DNA of 64,000 nt from contig JAAFJR010000005.1 in the NCBI GenBank assembly GCA_013298945.1, positions 1 to 64,000 on the forward strand, given 5' to 3'. Below, piece after piece: positions 7,443-17,247 of this stretch (within the stretch, counting starts at the first letter, position 1; every line of letters begins with the position of its first letter). A program made the translations under genes and the position numbers. The notes beneath the pieces were generated by a model. That model was not told where the DNA came from, made no database searches, and was given only the letters and a program-made list of their open reading frames with translations. The stretch is from Polaromonas sp. (GTDB lineage: Bacteria; Pseudomonadota; Gammaproteobacteria; Burkholderiales; Burkholderiaceae_C).

Positions 7443-8888
7443 ATGAATAAGATAGTAAACATGCCGCTGGATGTGGTGATCATGGCGGCGGGTAAGGGTA
7501 CGAGGATGAAGAGCAGGTTGCCCAAGGTGCTGCACCGTTTGGGTGGCAAACCGCTTTTAGAGCATGTGATAGATGCGGCGGCGCAATTGAACGCCAGAAG
7601 CGCTGTGGTGATCACGGGGCATGAATCTCAAGTGGTTCAAAATGCTATTAATTTAATAGCTATTGAGGCATTAAATACGCCGGATAAAGCCATATTTAAT
7701 GCTTATAAATCGATGAATTCGGTCATGCAAGAGCCACAGCTAGGTACAGGACATGCCGTGCAGCAAGCTATACCTGTTTTGCCCGACGATGGCATGGTTT
7801 TGGTGCTCAGCGGTGATGTGCCTTTAACGCAAGTTGATACTTTGCAAGACCTGATAAACAGGTCTGGTGGTGACAAATTGGCACTGTTGACGATTGATTT
7901 TGACAATCCTGCAGGTTACGGACGTGTTGTTCGCAGTAATCATTTTGTGCAAGCCATCGTTGAGCAAAAAGATGCCAACGATGCACAAAAAGCGATCAAA
8001 GAGGTTTACAGCGGCATCATGGCCGTGCCCGCCAAGTTGCTTAAAGGCTGGTTGGCGCGTTTGGACAATAAAAATGCCCAAGGCGAGTACTACTTGACGG
8101 ATATCGTGAAATTCGCTGTTGGGGATGGTTTGACAGTTGTCGCCCACAAAATCGACGATGCAGCTCAAGTTGCTGGTGTGAATAGCCCCGTTCAATTGGC
8201 TGAGCTGGAACGGGTGTACCAGTTGCGCCAAGCAAAAACACTGATGGAACAAGGTGTGCGGCTGGCTGATCCGGCCCGTTTTGACCTTCGTGGTGAGTTG
8301 ATGTGCGGACAAGATGTTGAAATTGATATTAATTGCATCTTCTCAGGCCAAGTCTCCTTAGGCTCTGGTGTGAAAGTGGGCGCTCACTGCGTGATTTCTA
8401 ATGCTGTGATTGCCGATGGTGCGGTGATTCACCCATTTACCCACATCGAAGGTGAAAAATTAGGGGTTTCGGTAGGGACGGGTGCATTGATTGGCCCGTT
8501 TGCACGGTTACGACCTGGCGCAGCATTGGGCAAAGAAGTGCATATTGGCAACTTTGTCGAGGTTAAAAACGCCACCTTGGCCGACGGCGCGAAAGCCAAC
8601 CACTTGGCGTATTTGGGCGATTCGACCGTGGGTGAGCGCGTCAATTTTGGCGCTGGCAGCATCACCGCTAACTATGACGGCGCGAACAAACACCGCACCG
8701 TGATTGAATCCGATGTGCATGTGGGCAGCAACTGTGTGCTAGTCGCGCCAGTAACGATAGGCGCTGGCGGCACGGTGGGCGGTGGCTCTACGATTACCAA
8801 AAGCACGCCAGCAGGTGCGCTTAGCGTGGCGCGGGGTAAGCAAGTCAGCATTGCCAACTGGCAGCGGCCTAAGAAAATCGCTAAATAG
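7443..8888 (+). CDS. glmU: bifunctional UDP-GlcNAc pyrophosphorylase / glucosamine-1-P acetyltransferase
   Basis: Makes UDP-N-acetylglucosamine, the precursor of peptidoglycan and LPS. The N-terminal uridyltransferase domain carries AAGKGTRMKSRLPKVLH and QLGTGHAVQQA. The C-terminal left-handed beta-helix acetyltransferase domain has hexapeptide repeats and ends near GKQVSIANWQRPKK. The protein has 481 residues against about 456 in E. coli. Much of the excess is a 16-codon in-frame repeat copy (residues 68-83) placed in a loop between VVITGHESQVV and EPQLGTGHAV. The start is uncertain: ATG at 7443 or the in-frame ATG at 7461 that gives MPLDVVIMAAGKG; neither has a strong ribosome binding site. 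Confidence 0.95.
   Translation: MNKIVNMPLDVVIMAAGKGTRMKSRLPKVLHRLGGKPLLEHVIDAAAQLNARSAVVITGHESQVVQNAINLIAIEALNTPDKAIFNAYKSMNSVMQEPQLGTGHAVQQAIPVLPDDGMVLVLSGDVPLTQVDTLQDLINRSGGDKLALLTIDFDNPAGYGRVVRSNHFVQAIVEQKDANDAQKAIKEVYSGIMAVPAKLLKGWLARLDNKNAQGEYYLTDIVKFAVGDGLTVVAHKIDDAAQVAGVNSPVQLAELERVYQLRQAKTLMEQGVRLADPARFDLRGELMCGQDVEIDINCIFSGQVSLGSGVKVGAHCVISNAVIADGAVIHPFTHIEGEKLGVSVGTGALIGPFARLRPGAALGKEVHIGNFVEVKNATLADGAKANHLAYLGDSTVGERVNFGAGSITANYDGANKHRTVIESDVHVGSNCVLVAPVTIGAGGTVGGGSTITKSTPAGALSVARGKQVSIANWQRPKKIAK
7644..7691 (+). repeat. 48-bp palindromic repeat, copy 2 (inside glmU)
   Basis: Begins with the palindromic arm GCTATTAATTTAATAGC and runs through GGCATTAAATACGCCGG to AAAGCC. It starts exactly on a codon boundary and is read as AINLIAIEALNTPDKA. 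Confidence 0.88.
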
Positions 8889-8920
8889 CGATGTCTAGCC
8901 CGTAAAGTTGCGCAGCTGAC

Positions 8921-9568
8921 ATGGCAAGTATTAGAACGCTGGCTGATTTGAGCCAAGTCAAGCAAACTTTGGCGGAGCAACAAGCAAAGCATGCTGCAGA
9001 AGAAGCGGCAAAAAAAGCGGCGGCAGCGCTGAAATTAGCCAATAAAAACTTGTTTGCTAATAGCGTTGGCGTCGTTCAGCCTTTACAAAACAAGCCTAAA
9101 GTGCTATCAAAATTAAAGCAGCCAGAGCCCAACCCCGTTCAGCAAAAGCGTGACAATGCGGCGGTGTTGCGCGAGTCTTTGAGCGATGAGTTTGATGTTG
9201 AATCACTGCTTGATATTGATGATTCGTTGAGTTTTCGACGCCCTGGCATCGGTACAGACGTTACAAAAAAGCTGCGACAAGGCATTTGGAGCATTCAGCG
9301 GCAAGTGGATTTGCACAATATGCGCACTGAGGAAGCTAGGGATGCATTAGGTGCTTTTATACGCGAGGCACACAAGCACGGCATGCGCTGTGTGCGGGTG
9401 GTGCACGGCAAGGGGCTAGGTTCACCCGGTAAAGAGCCGGTTTTGAAAAGCAAAGTCAAAAGCTGGTTGATTCAAAAGCAAGAGGTCTTGGCTTTTGTGC
9501 AGGCCAAGCCAGCTGAAGGCGGTGCTGGCGCTTTGGTGGTTCTTTTAAAACCGCAGCCAAAACCATAG
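8921..9568 (+). CDS. Smr domain protein (putative endonuclease)
   Basis: A 215-residue protein. Its N-terminus is a charged Ala/Lys-rich coiled coil (residues 8-50). The C-terminal Smr domain (from about residue 125) has the VDLHNMRTEEAR start, the VVHGKGLGS motif and a final GALVVLLK strand. Stand-alone Smr proteins of proteobacteria (SmrA/SmrB type) have nicking or ribosome-associated RNA cleavage activity. The DLH and HGKG motifs are intact, so it is probably active; the physiological substrate is not known from sequence. Confidence 0.85.
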   Translation: MASIRTLADLSQVKQTLAEQQAKHAAEEAAKKAAAALKLANKNLFANSVGVVQPLQNKPKVLSKLKQPEPNPVQQKRDNAAVLRESLSDEFDVESLLDIDDSLSFRRPGIGTDVTKKLRQGIWSIQRQVDLHNMRTEEARDALGAFIREAHKHGMRCVRVVHGKGLGSPGKEPVLKSKVKSWLIQKQEVLAFVQAKPAEGGAGALVVLLKPQPKP

Positions 9569-9701
9569 TTAATGCTGCAGTTGAATCCAGCGTTTTAGGC
9601 ACAATAATAAGATTTACAATCGAGGGTTAGCTTTTTTGCTTTAATCAGCTCGCGCTCATTGTTTACAACCTTATAAACTTCATCAATTTTCAGGACTCAC
9701 T

Positions 9702-10037
9702 ATGTTTATTTCTTCAGCTTTTGCCCAAACCGCTCCTGCCGCAGCTGCTTCTGGTGGCGACATGATGTCCACATTGGGCGGCATGCTGCCGTTGGTGTTG
9801 ATGTTTGTGGTTTTGTATTTTGTGATGATTCGCCCACAAATGAAAAAACAAAAAGAGCACCGCAGCATGATTGATGCCTTGGCTAAAGGCGATGAAATCG
9901 CTACTTCTGGCGGTTTGTTAGGTAAAGTAAGCAAATTAACAGAAACCACAATTACTTTAGAAATCGCAAATGGCGTAGAGGTGCAATTACAGCGTCACGC
10001 GGTGGTGCAAGTTTTGCCAAAAGGTAGTATCAAGTAA
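9702..10037 (+). CDS. yajC: Sec translocon accessory protein YajC
   Basis: A 111-residue inner-membrane protein with one N-terminal membrane segment (LPLVLMFVVLYFVMIRPQMKK) followed by the conserved cytoplasmic domain (KGDEIATSGGLLGKV). YajC associates with SecDF and the SecYEG channel and aids protein export. It is followed by secD and secF on the same strand, the usual order. Confidence 0.95.
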   Translation: MFISSAFAQTAPAAAASGGDMMSTLGGMLPLVLMFVVLYFVMIRPQMKKQKEHRSMIDALAKGDEIATSGGLLGKVSKLTETTITLEIANGVEVQLQRHAVVQVLPKGSIK

Positions 10038-10107
10038 GCAGATGTCTGCGCTAATTACCTGCGGCAGTACTTTCGATTTTAAATTTATTCGTTAAAAAAG
10101 CGTCATC

Positions 10108-11997
10108 ATGAATCGTTACCCGGTTTGGAAATATGCGATCATTTTGATCGTTCTCTTGGTGTCCGTGCTCTTCACGCTGCCTAATTTTTTTGGTGAAGCA
10201 CCATCAGTGCAGGTCTCAAGTGCTAAATCTAGCATCAAAGTAGACAGCGTCACGCAGATAAAAATTGAAGAGGCATTGAAAGCTGCTGGGTTAACGCCCG
10301 ATGGCATCACCTTTGATGGTAAATCTGTCAAAGCGCTTTTTAAAGACACGGATGTTCAGTTAAAAGCGAAAGACGCGATTCAAAAAAGCTTGGTACCTGA
10401 TGCCGGTTCGCCAAATTACGTGGTGGCGTTGAATTTGGTGCGCCGTTCACCCACTTGGTTAAACGCCCTTGGTGCCGCACCCATGTACTTGGGTTTGGAT
10501 TTGCGCGGCGGCGTGCATTTCATGTTGCAGGTTGACATGGCTGCGGCGCTGACCAAAAAAACAGAGTCGTTGACGGGTGATATTCGTTCAGCACTGCGTG
10601 AGAAAAATGCGCGCCACGGCGGTGTGTCACGCAACGGCTCTAGCATTGAAATCCGTTTTCGTGACCAAGAAACTTTGACGGCAGCCAAAAGAGTGCTCGC
10701 AGATCAATTCTCAGAATTGTCCACAATCGATGCGCCTGAAGGCGCTGAGTACAAATTAACAGCAACGATCAAGCCTGAAGCAGCATTGAAAATACAGGAT
10801 CAAGCGCTGAAACAAAACATCGTGACCTTGCACAACCGAATCAACGAGTTGGGTGTGGCGGAGCCGGTCATTCAACAGCAGGGCTTAGACCGCATTGTGG
10901 TGCAACTGCCTGGTGTGCAAGACACAGCAAAAGCCAAAGACATTTTGGGCCGAACAGCCACGCTTGAGTTGCGTATGGTGGATGAGTCAGCTGAAGGACA
11001 AGCGGCTGAAACCAATTCTGGCTCGGTTCCGTTTGGTTCGGAGCGTTTCTTAGAGCGCAATGGCCGCCCCGTGATTGTTAAAAAGCAAGTTGTTTTGACT
11101 GGTGAAAACCTGACAGATGCGCAAGCTGGCATTGACGGTCAAACCCAAGGTGCTACAGTTAACTTGAGCCTTGATGCTAAAGGCTCACGTATTTTTGCAG
11201 ACATCACGCGTGAAAACATCAACAAACGCATGGCGATTATTTTGTTTGAAAAAGGCAAAGGCGAGGTTGTAACAGCGCCTGTGATTCGCTCTGAAATCAA
11301 TGGTGGTCGCGTTCAAATTTCAGGCAGCATGAATACCTCAGAAGCTAACGACACGGCCTTGCTGCTGCGCGCTGGATCACTGGCTGCGCCTATGGAAATC
11401 ATTGAAGAAAGCTCGATTGGCCCTAGTTTGGGTAAAGACAATATCGACAAAGGTTTCAACAGTGTCACTTGGGGCTTTTTGGTCATCATTGCCTTCATGT
11501 GCGTTTATTACATGATGTTTGGCGTGTTTTCATCGATAGCACTCGGTGTTAATTTGTTGATGCTGGTAGCGGTGCTATCCATGTTGCAAGCGACTTTGAC
11601 TTTGCCAGGTATCGCTGCGATGGCTTTGGCGTTGGGAATGGCGATTGACTCGAATGTGCTGATCAACGAACGTGTTCGTGAAGAGCTGCGTGGTGGAGCT
11701 TCTCCCCAGGCTGCAATTGCAACAGGTTTTGACCGCGCATGGGCAACTATTTTGGACTCGAACATCACCACCTTGATCGCTGGCGTGGCCTTGCTCGCTT
11801 TCGGCTCTGGTCCGGTGCGCGGTTTTGCGGTTGTGCATTGCATTGGTATTTTGACCAGCATGTTCTCAGCCGTGTTTTTCTCGCGCGGCTTGGTTAATTT
11901 GTGGTACGGGCGGCAAAAGAAGCTCAAATCGGTGTCTATTGGTACAGTTTGGAAGGCTGACAGTGACGCTAAAACACAATCAACAATCACCAAATAA
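10108..11997 (+). CDS. secD: protein translocase subunit SecD
   Basis: A 629-residue RND-type membrane protein using the proton gradient to pull proteins through SecYEG on the periplasmic side. It shows an N-terminal membrane segment (residues 8-25), the DLRGGVHFMLQVD motif, the large periplasmic P1 region, and a C-terminal bundle of five membrane helices containing GMAIDSNVLINERVREE (the D and R of the proton relay). It lies 11 bases before secF. Confidence 0.96.
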   Translation: MNRYPVWKYAIILIVLLVSVLFTLPNFFGEAPSVQVSSAKSSIKVDSVTQIKIEEALKAAGLTPDGITFDGKSVKALFKDTDVQLKAKDAIQKSLVPDAGSPNYVVALNLVRRSPTWLNALGAAPMYLGLDLRGGVHFMLQVDMAAALTKKTESLTGDIRSALREKNARHGGVSRNGSSIEIRFRDQETLTAAKRVLADQFSELSTIDAPEGAEYKLTATIKPEAALKIQDQALKQNIVTLHNRINELGVAEPVIQQQGLDRIVVQLPGVQDTAKAKDILGRTATLELRMVDESAEGQAAETNSGSVPFGSERFLERNGRPVIVKKQVVLTGENLTDAQAGIDGQTQGATVNLSLDAKGSRIFADITRENINKRMAIILFEKGKGEVVTAPVIRSEINGGRVQISGSMNTSEANDTALLLRAGSLAAPMEIIEESSIGPSLGKDNIDKGFNSVTWGFLVIIAFMCVYYMMFGVFSSIALGVNLLMLVAVLSMLQATLTLPGIAAMALALGMAIDSNVLINERVREELRGGASPQAAIATGFDRAWATILDSNITTLIAGVALLAFGSGPVRGFAVVHCIGILTSMFSAVFFSRGLVNLWYGRQKKLKSVSIGTVWKADSDAKTQSTITK

Positions 11998-12008
11998 GGA
12001 GACGAATC

Positions 12009-12968
12009 ATGGAATTTTTTAAGATTCGCAAAGACATCCCATTCATGCGCCATGCATTGATTTTCAATGCTATTTCGCTAATCACGTTTGTACTTGCCGT
12101 ATTTTTCCTCTTCTCGCGCGGTTTGCATTTGTCGGTGGAATTCACCGGCGGCACGGTGATGGAAGTGAGCTATTCACAGCCAGCTGATTTAGAAAAATTA
12201 CGCAGCAAAGTCTCTAGCTTGGGTTTTACTGACGTTCAAGTTCAAAACTTTGGTACAGCGCGTGATGTGATGATTCGCTTACCTGCTCAAAAGGGTGTGA
12301 GTTCAGCGCAGCAAAGCGACAAAGTCATTGCCGCTTTGAAAGCTGATTCTGCAGATGCTAATTTGCGTAGAACCAACTTTGTTGGCCCTTCTGTGGGTGA
12401 AGAGCTCGTGGTTGACGGACTCAAAGCACTGGCATTTGTGGTGATTGGTATCATGATTTATTTGGCGATTCGCTTTGAATGGAAGTACGCTGTGTCTGCC
12501 ATCATTGCGAACTTGCATGACGTGGTTATCATTTTGGGCTTTTTTGCCTACTTTCAGTGGGAGTTTTCACTCTCGGTGCTGGCAGCTGTATTGGCTGTTT
12601 TGGGTTATTCTGTGAATGAATCGGTGGTTATTTTTGACCGAATTCGTGAGAACTTTAAACGATTCCGTAAGATGAATACAGAAGAGGTCATTGATAACGC
12701 TATCACCTCCACCATCAGCCGTACTATCATCACGCACGGTTCAACCCAAATTATGGTGCTGTCCATGCTCTTGTTTGGCGGACAAACACTGTTTTATTTT
12801 GCGCTAGCGCTGACGATTGGTATTTTGTTTGGTATTTACTCGTCTGTATTTGTTGCCGCCGCCATTGCCATGTGGCTGGGTATCAAACGGGAAGATTTGA
12901 TCAAAGCAACACCAGTGGCTAAAAAACCTGGTGATCCGACCGACGAAAACGACGGCGCTGTAGTCTAA
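12009..12968 (+). CDS. secF: protein translocase subunit SecF
   Basis: A 319-residue partner of SecD. The membrane-embedded RND fold has the ruler motif VEFTGGTVMEV near the N-terminus and GYSVNESVVIFDRIREN in helix 4, matching the SecD relay motif. A weak AAGGAG lies 11 bases after the secD stop. The gene ends the yajC-secD-secF operon and converges on dprA 9 bases away. Confidence 0.96.
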   Translation: MEFFKIRKDIPFMRHALIFNAISLITFVLAVFFLFSRGLHLSVEFTGGTVMEVSYSQPADLEKLRSKVSSLGFTDVQVQNFGTARDVMIRLPAQKGVSSAQQSDKVIAALKADSADANLRRTNFVGPSVGEELVVDGLKALAFVVIGIMIYLAIRFEWKYAVSAIIANLHDVVIILGFFAYFQWEFSLSVLAAVLAVLGYSVNESVVIFDRIRENFKRFRKMNTEEVIDNAITSTISRTIITHGSTQIMVLSMLLFGGQTLFYFALALTIGILFGIYSSVFVAAAIAMWLGIKREDLIKATPVAKKPGDPTDENDGAVV

Positions 12969-12977
12969 GTTTTGGGT

Positions 12978-14213
12978 TTAACCCATAACCACACGCTGAT
13001 ACAAACCACCCGGCAATCGGGCGACTTGATCATTTAACTCAAGCTCCATCAAGCGCACTTGTAAGGTTGCTGCATCCCAGCCGGTGCGTGCGACCAAAGC
13101 ATCTAAGCTGACGGGATCGTAGCCCAATGATTTCACTAAATCGTCGGGTTCAATCTGTTCAATCACCATCGTATCATCGCTACCTGCCTGCAGTAGCTTT
13201 GACGGCGGTACCAAAGGCGGAGTCAGTTGAAGTCTTAACTCTTCTAAAACATCTTGCGCTGATTCCACCAGTTTTGCCCCTTGCTTGAGCAAAGCATGGC
13301 AACCGCGTGATTGCGTAGAGTGAATCGAGCCAGGAATCGCAAAAATTTCTTTGCCTTGCTCATTGGCCAAACGTGCGGTGATGAGTGAGCCAGATTTAAC
13401 AGCTGCCTCAACCACCAGCGTGCCCAAGCTAAGCGCAGAAATAATACGATTGCGTTTCGGAAAATTTGCTGGTAACGGCGGTGTGCCCAGTGGAAATTCG
13501 CTGATCATGAGTCCATGCTCAACAATGCGGTGCGCCAATGCCAGATGCTTGCTCGGATACACGCGGTCTAAACCTGTGCCAATCACAGCAACGGTGAAAC
13601 CATCGTCATTGTTCGGTCGCCCTTCCAATGCGCCTTCATGTGCCGCACCGTCAATACCTAAAGCCAAGCCAGAAACCACGACTAAACCTGCTTGTGTGAA
13701 CGATTGGGCAAACGCATGTGCGGTGGCTAAACCTTGCGGCGTTGGGTTGCGGCTGCCCACCATGGCGATGCCATCTTTGGCGTGTTTGTAGGGTGATTTC
13801 CCCAAAGCTTGCTTGCGTTCAATATTAGCTTGCGGGTCAAGCTGCCATATCAAATCGACGTGACCCTGCAAATACAGGACTAGTGGCGGGTCTTCAATGT
13901 TTAACAGCGAGCTAGGATAACGAGAGTCTGCCAGCGTTAAAAAAACACGGTTGTTTTGCCCTGTGACTGGGTCTAAGGTGCCAGCTTCAAGCCAATCCCA
14001 TGTTGTTTTGAGTTGTGCTTCAAAGTTATCTGGGATAACTTGCAAGGCTTGCGCCATGGCCGTGCTGACTACTTGTTTGAGCGCAAGCTGCGTTTGTGTA
14101 AAAATGGCTTGAGGTAAGCCAAATGCCGTTAACAGCTTGCGGGCATGCTGGTTACCCACGCCTGACGTCATGCACAGCCTAAGCCATGCGGCAAGTTCTT
14201 CTGTACTTAGCAA
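12978..14213 (-). CDS. dprA: DNA-processing protein DprA (Smf)
   Basis: A 411-residue protein that binds incoming single-stranded DNA and loads RecA during natural transformation. The central Rossmann-like domain shows MVGSRNPTPQGLATA, VVSGLALGIDGAAHEGAL and FPKRNRIISALS, followed by GSLITARLANEQGKEIFAIPG. A SAM-like domain precedes it and a winged-helix DprA C-terminal domain follows. It lies one base from the LysM gene upstream on the same strand, so the two are co-transcribed. Confidence 0.94.
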   Translation of the reverse strand: MLSTEELAAWLRLCMTSGVGNQHARKLLTAFGLPQAIFTQTQLALKQVVSTAMAQALQVIPDNFEAQLKTTWDWLEAGTLDPVTGQNNRVFLTLADSRYPSSLLNIEDPPLVLYLQGHVDLIWQLDPQANIERKQALGKSPYKHAKDGIAMVGSRNPTPQGLATAHAFAQSFTQAGLVVVSGLALGIDGAAHEGALEGRPNNDDGFTVAVIGTGLDRVYPSKHLALAHRIVEHGLMISEFPLGTPPLPANFPKRNRIISALSLGTLVVEAAVKSGSLITARLANEQGKEIFAIPGSIHSTQSRGCHALLKQGAKLVESAQDVLEELRLQLTPPLVPPSKLLQAGSDDTMVIEQIEPDDLVKSLGYDPVSLDALVARTGWDAATLQVRLMELELNDQVARLPGGLYQRVVMG

Positions 14214-14214
14214 T

Positions 14215-15501
14215 TTACTGTTTTGCAGGGTTGACTAACCAGTCGCCCACACGAACAGTTTGTGTTGCAGTTAGTACCAAGGCGTATGAAACACGCTCAA
14301 ACGGTCGGAACACCATCAACAAACCATTGCGCTCATCGGGCAATTTGATGTTTTCAAAGCTTGCACCAGTCTTATCAACCAAGCGTTCGCCATTGGTTTG
14401 AATCGCCAGCACATGGCCACGTTCCATACCGTCTTTGGTACCACGGTTGATAACGACCACTTGGTTTTGTGCCACATTGGCAACAGCACTGCCGTAGACG
14501 GACACAATACGTGCTTCAACAGCATTGGCGGGCGCACGAGGCGTGTAAGTTAGCAATTCCAGTGGTGGCTCAGGCAATAAGCGGTCACCTGTACGCATTT
14601 CTTCTTTGGAGCGAACAATATCTAACGTAGCAGGAATAATTTCAGTGGCTAAAGTTTCACCGGCTTTTATTTCTGCACCACGAACAGCAGAAATAGACTC
14701 GCCACGAATCAATTTGGCGCGACCCACAAATTGTGCTTCGTAGCCCAAAATTTCACCCGTACCTGGGTCTTTCAATGCGGTTGCATTACGGAAAACCCGG
14801 AAGTCTAGCGGTTTACCATCAGCAGTGCTAAGCTGCAAACCATCCGCACTACGGGCATAGGCGCGGTCGCCCTCACTGATAAATACACGGCCTTCTTGGG
14901 CTGAGACGAATCGAGGCGCAGCTTGTAGGGTTGCTTCTTCAACAATGATAGGTTCGGTTAAAAACGGCTCGATCAAGTTGTTTTGCAAGGTTGGGATGGA
15001 TGCATCTGGCAGATTGCTGCTGCGTGTGCGCGGTGAGAATTTAACGGTTTCTAAACTCTCTGCACCACCACGCCGACTGCTCAAACGCGCACGACCGTTT
15101 GACTTGTCCAAATACAAAGTTTGACCTGGGTAAATCAGATGCGGGTTTTTGATGTCTGCCATGTTCATGCCCCACAGCTCAGGCCAGCGCCATGGGCTTT
15201 TGAGGAAGAGCTTGGAAATCGCCCACAACGTGTCGCCACGCTTAACCGAGTAACTGTCAGGCGCGTTGGAAGCCAGTTCACTCAAGGCCACGCCGTCATT
15301 TGAAACTTGCGAAGCCGTTCTTTGCTGTGATGGGCTGACTGTCAACTGGTTTGCCGTTGCAGCGATAGCAGCAGAGATAGGCAAAGCAGTAAAAAGAGCC
15401 GTAACCAGCAAAGTTCTTGCAACGCCACTTTCGTGAGAAAAATGACGTAAAGGACGTAAGCTAAGTGCTTGAGAAGTAAGTGTTTTGTTCATAAGTAACA
15501 T
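14215..15501 (-). CDS. exported LysM peptidoglycan-binding protein
   Basis: A 428-residue protein. After an N-terminal extension and signal peptide (LLVTALFTALPISAAIAA), a LysM domain spans about residues 83-135 (SYSVKRGDTLWAISK to IYPGQTLYL). The remaining 290 residues form a domain found in LysM proteins next to dprA in Burkholderiales; its role is unknown to me. LysM anchors it to peptidoglycan in the periplasm. Start choice: ATG at 15501 with GGAAAA upstream; ATG at 15492 is an alternative. It heads the LysM-dprA operon. Confidence 0.85.
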   Translation of the reverse strand: MLLMNKTLTSQALSLRPLRHFSHESGVARTLLVTALFTALPISAAIAATANQLTVSPSQQRTASQVSNDGVALSELASNAPDSYSVKRGDTLWAISKLFLKSPWRWPELWGMNMADIKNPHLIYPGQTLYLDKSNGRARLSSRRGGAESLETVKFSPRTRSSNLPDASIPTLQNNLIEPFLTEPIIVEEATLQAAPRFVSAQEGRVFISEGDRAYARSADGLQLSTADGKPLDFRVFRNATALKDPGTGEILGYEAQFVGRAKLIRGESISAVRGAEIKAGETLATEIIPATLDIVRSKEEMRTGDRLLPEPPLELLTYTPRAPANAVEARIVSVYGSAVANVAQNQVVVINRGTKDGMERGHVLAIQTNGERLVDKTGASFENIKLPDERNGLLMVFRPFERVSYALVLTATQTVRVGDWLVNPAKQ

Positions 15502-15602
15502 GTAGTCATTTTCCGCGAATTCGGATAATTCTCTATCGAAATCGCTGCAAATGACACCATTTAGTTAGGAATAGTAAAATAATTGTTGTCTTTTCCCCTC
15601 TA

Positions 15603-15638
15603 CCGCTTAGAAACCGCCCTGAAGCGGGCAGTTTTTTT
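15603..15638 (+). terminator. terminator hairpin in the def leader (possible attenuator or sRNA end)
   Basis: AAACCGCCC (15611-15619) pairs with GGGCAGTTT (15626-15634) with one mismatch, followed by a T run, on the strand leading into def. No ORF lies upstream between the divergent LysM gene and def. An alternative stem, CCGCTT (15603-15608) with AAGCGG (15622-15627), would disrupt the terminator. This could be the end of a small RNA or a leader attenuator for def-fmt. Confidence 0.55.
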
Positions 15639-15693
15639 GGGCGTCGTGCTCTCATATTTAGCCTTTAGTTTAGTTTCTTAACCCATTCTCGCC

Positions 15694-16236
15694 ATGTTAT
15701 TACCCATACTTGCCTTTCCAGATCCGCGACTGAATATCGTCGCAAAACCAGTTGTTGAGGTCGATCAACGCATCCAAAAGCTGATAGCCGACATGCTGGA
15801 GACCATGTACGACGCCAAAGGCATTGGCCTCGCAGCGACCCAGGTCAATGTACACGAGCGCTTGGTGGTGATTGATGTGTCTGACACACGCGACCAGCCC
15901 TTGGTGCTCATCAACCCTGAAATCACGTGGTACAGCCCAGAAAAGCACGTGGGTGAAGAGGGCTGCCTGTCTGTGCCTGAAATTTACGACAAGGTGGAGC
16001 GTTCTGTTGCTGTCAAAGTGTCGTACTTGGATGCTAAAGGCAAGCCGCAGCAGTTAGAAGCAGACGACATGCTGGCCGTGTGCATTCAGCACGAGTTAGA
16101 CCATTTGCTGGGTAAAGTGTTTGTGGAGTATTTGTCAAAACTCAAATTCAACCGGATCAAAACCAAAATGCTCAAAATCCAGCGAGAAGAAGAAAAAGAC
16201 GCGCAATACGAAAAAATGAGCCGTCCTAAGCTCTAA
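15694..16236 (+). CDS. def: peptide deformylase
   Basis: A 180-residue metalloenzyme removing the formyl group from nascent proteins. All three signature motifs are present: [18 protein letters not shown] (metal Cys) and QHELDHLLG (HExxH). It is 21 bases ahead of fmt, which adds the formyl group to initiator tRNA, the standard def-fmt operon. Confidence 0.97.
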   Translation: MLLPILAFPDPRLNIVAKPVVEVDQRIQKLIADMLETMYDAKGIGLAATQVNVHERLVVIDVSDTRDQPLVLINPEITWYSPEKHVGEEGCLSVPEIYDKVERSVAVKVSYLDAKGKPQQLEADDMLAVCIQHELDHLLGKVFVEYLSKLKFNRIKTKMLKIQREEEKDAQYEKMSRPKL

Positions 16237-16257
16237 GCCAATATTGAAGAAAAACGC

Positions 16258-17238
16258 ATGAAATTAATCTTCGCTGGCACGCCAGAATTTGCGAGCATGG
16301 CGATGCAAGCCTTGGTTCAAGCTGGGCACGAGATCGTTTTGGTACTCACCCAGCCCGACCGCCCCGCTGGGCGCGGTATGAAGTTGCAAGCGTCAGCTGT
16401 CAAACAATTCGCCCTAGACAACAACATTCCGGTCGCCCAGCCACGCAGCCTGCGTTTGGATGGTAAGTTCTCCGAAGAAGCCGCATTGGGCAAAGCCGCC
16501 ATCGACAAAGCTATTGCAGATGGTGCTGAGTTGATGATCGTTGTCGCTTACGGTCTGATCTTGCCGCAGTGGGCGCTCGGTGCCCCAAAGCTGGGTTGCT
16601 TGAACATTCATGCATCCTTGCTCCCGCGCTGGCGTGGCGCAGCGCCGATTCACCGCGCTATCGAAGCGGGCGATGCCACCACCGGCGTCACCATCATGCA
16701 AATGGATATTGGCTTGGATACCGGAGATATGCTTTTGCGCGACGAGTTGCCGATTCTGGAAACCGACACCACAGGCACTTTACACGACAAATTAGCCGTG
16801 ATGGGAGGCGATTTGATCGTCAAAACCCTCACTTCACTGGCTGATTTGAGGCCTGTCAAACAACCTGAAGTTGGTATCACGTATGCCCACAAAATCGAAA
16901 AAGTCGAGGCGCAGATTGATTGGGCGCAAAGCGCCGAAGTCATCAGTCGACGTATCCGCGCTTTCAACCCCTTTCCGGGCGCAGTTACGTCACTTCACCG
17001 TGAGCAAATCAAGGTCTGGAACGCCAGTATGGGTAATAAAGCCTTGTTAGAAGTCGGTAAAACTTATAAAAATGGTCAAATTGTGGCTCTAGCCGGCGAA
17101 TTTATTGCCTGTGCAGCTATGAATAATGTAGTGAATTTAACCGAGTTACAACGTCCAGGGGGTAAGCGTCTCAAAGTAGCAGACTTCGTGCACGGATTTG
17201 ACGTGCAAGTCGGCATGTGCTTTGGTGACTTGGGTTAA
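16258..17238 (+). CDS. fmt: methionyl-tRNA formyltransferase
   Basis: A 326-residue enzyme that formylates Met-tRNAfMet. The N-terminal formyltransferase fold shows the GTPEFA start, [20 protein letters not shown] (catalytic Asn and His) and [10 protein letters not shown]. The C-terminal OB domain binds tRNA. Residues 277-292 are encoded by a 48-bp repeat copy read from its reverse strand, just before the conserved [11 protein letters not shown]. The frame is intact, so the enzyme is presumably functional. It follows def and precedes azlC by 9 bases. Confidence 0.96.
   Translation: MKLIFAGTPEFASMAMQALVQAGHEIVLVLTQPDRPAGRGMKLQASAVKQFALDNNIPVAQPRSLRLDGKFSEEAALGKAAIDKAIADGAELMIVVAYGLILPQWALGAPKLGCLNIHASLLPRWRGAAPIHRAIEAGDATTGVTIMQMDIGLDTGDMLLRDELPILETDTTGTLHDKLAVMGGDLIVKTLTSLADLRPVKQPEVGITYAHKIEKVEAQIDWAQSAEVISRRIRAFNPFPGAVTSLHREQIKVWNASMGNKALLEVGKTYKNGQIVALAGEFIACAAMNNVVNLTELQRPGGKRLKVADFVHGFDVQVGMCFGDLG
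17085..17132 (-). repeat. 48-bp palindromic repeat, copy 3 (inside fmt)
   Basis: Carries CTAGCCGGCG, then AATTTATTGCC and GCAGCTATGAAT, close to the reverse-orientation consensus. It is read in fmt as [16 protein letters not shown]. The consensus TGA that would stop this frame is TGT here. Confidence 0.8.
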
Positions 17239-17247
17239 TGTAGGTCT

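Noticed and set aside
12960-12985. TGGGTTTAACCCA palindrome between secF and dprA as a terminator
   Set aside because: The loop would be a single base and there is no T run on either side; the structure is unlikely to terminate transcription.
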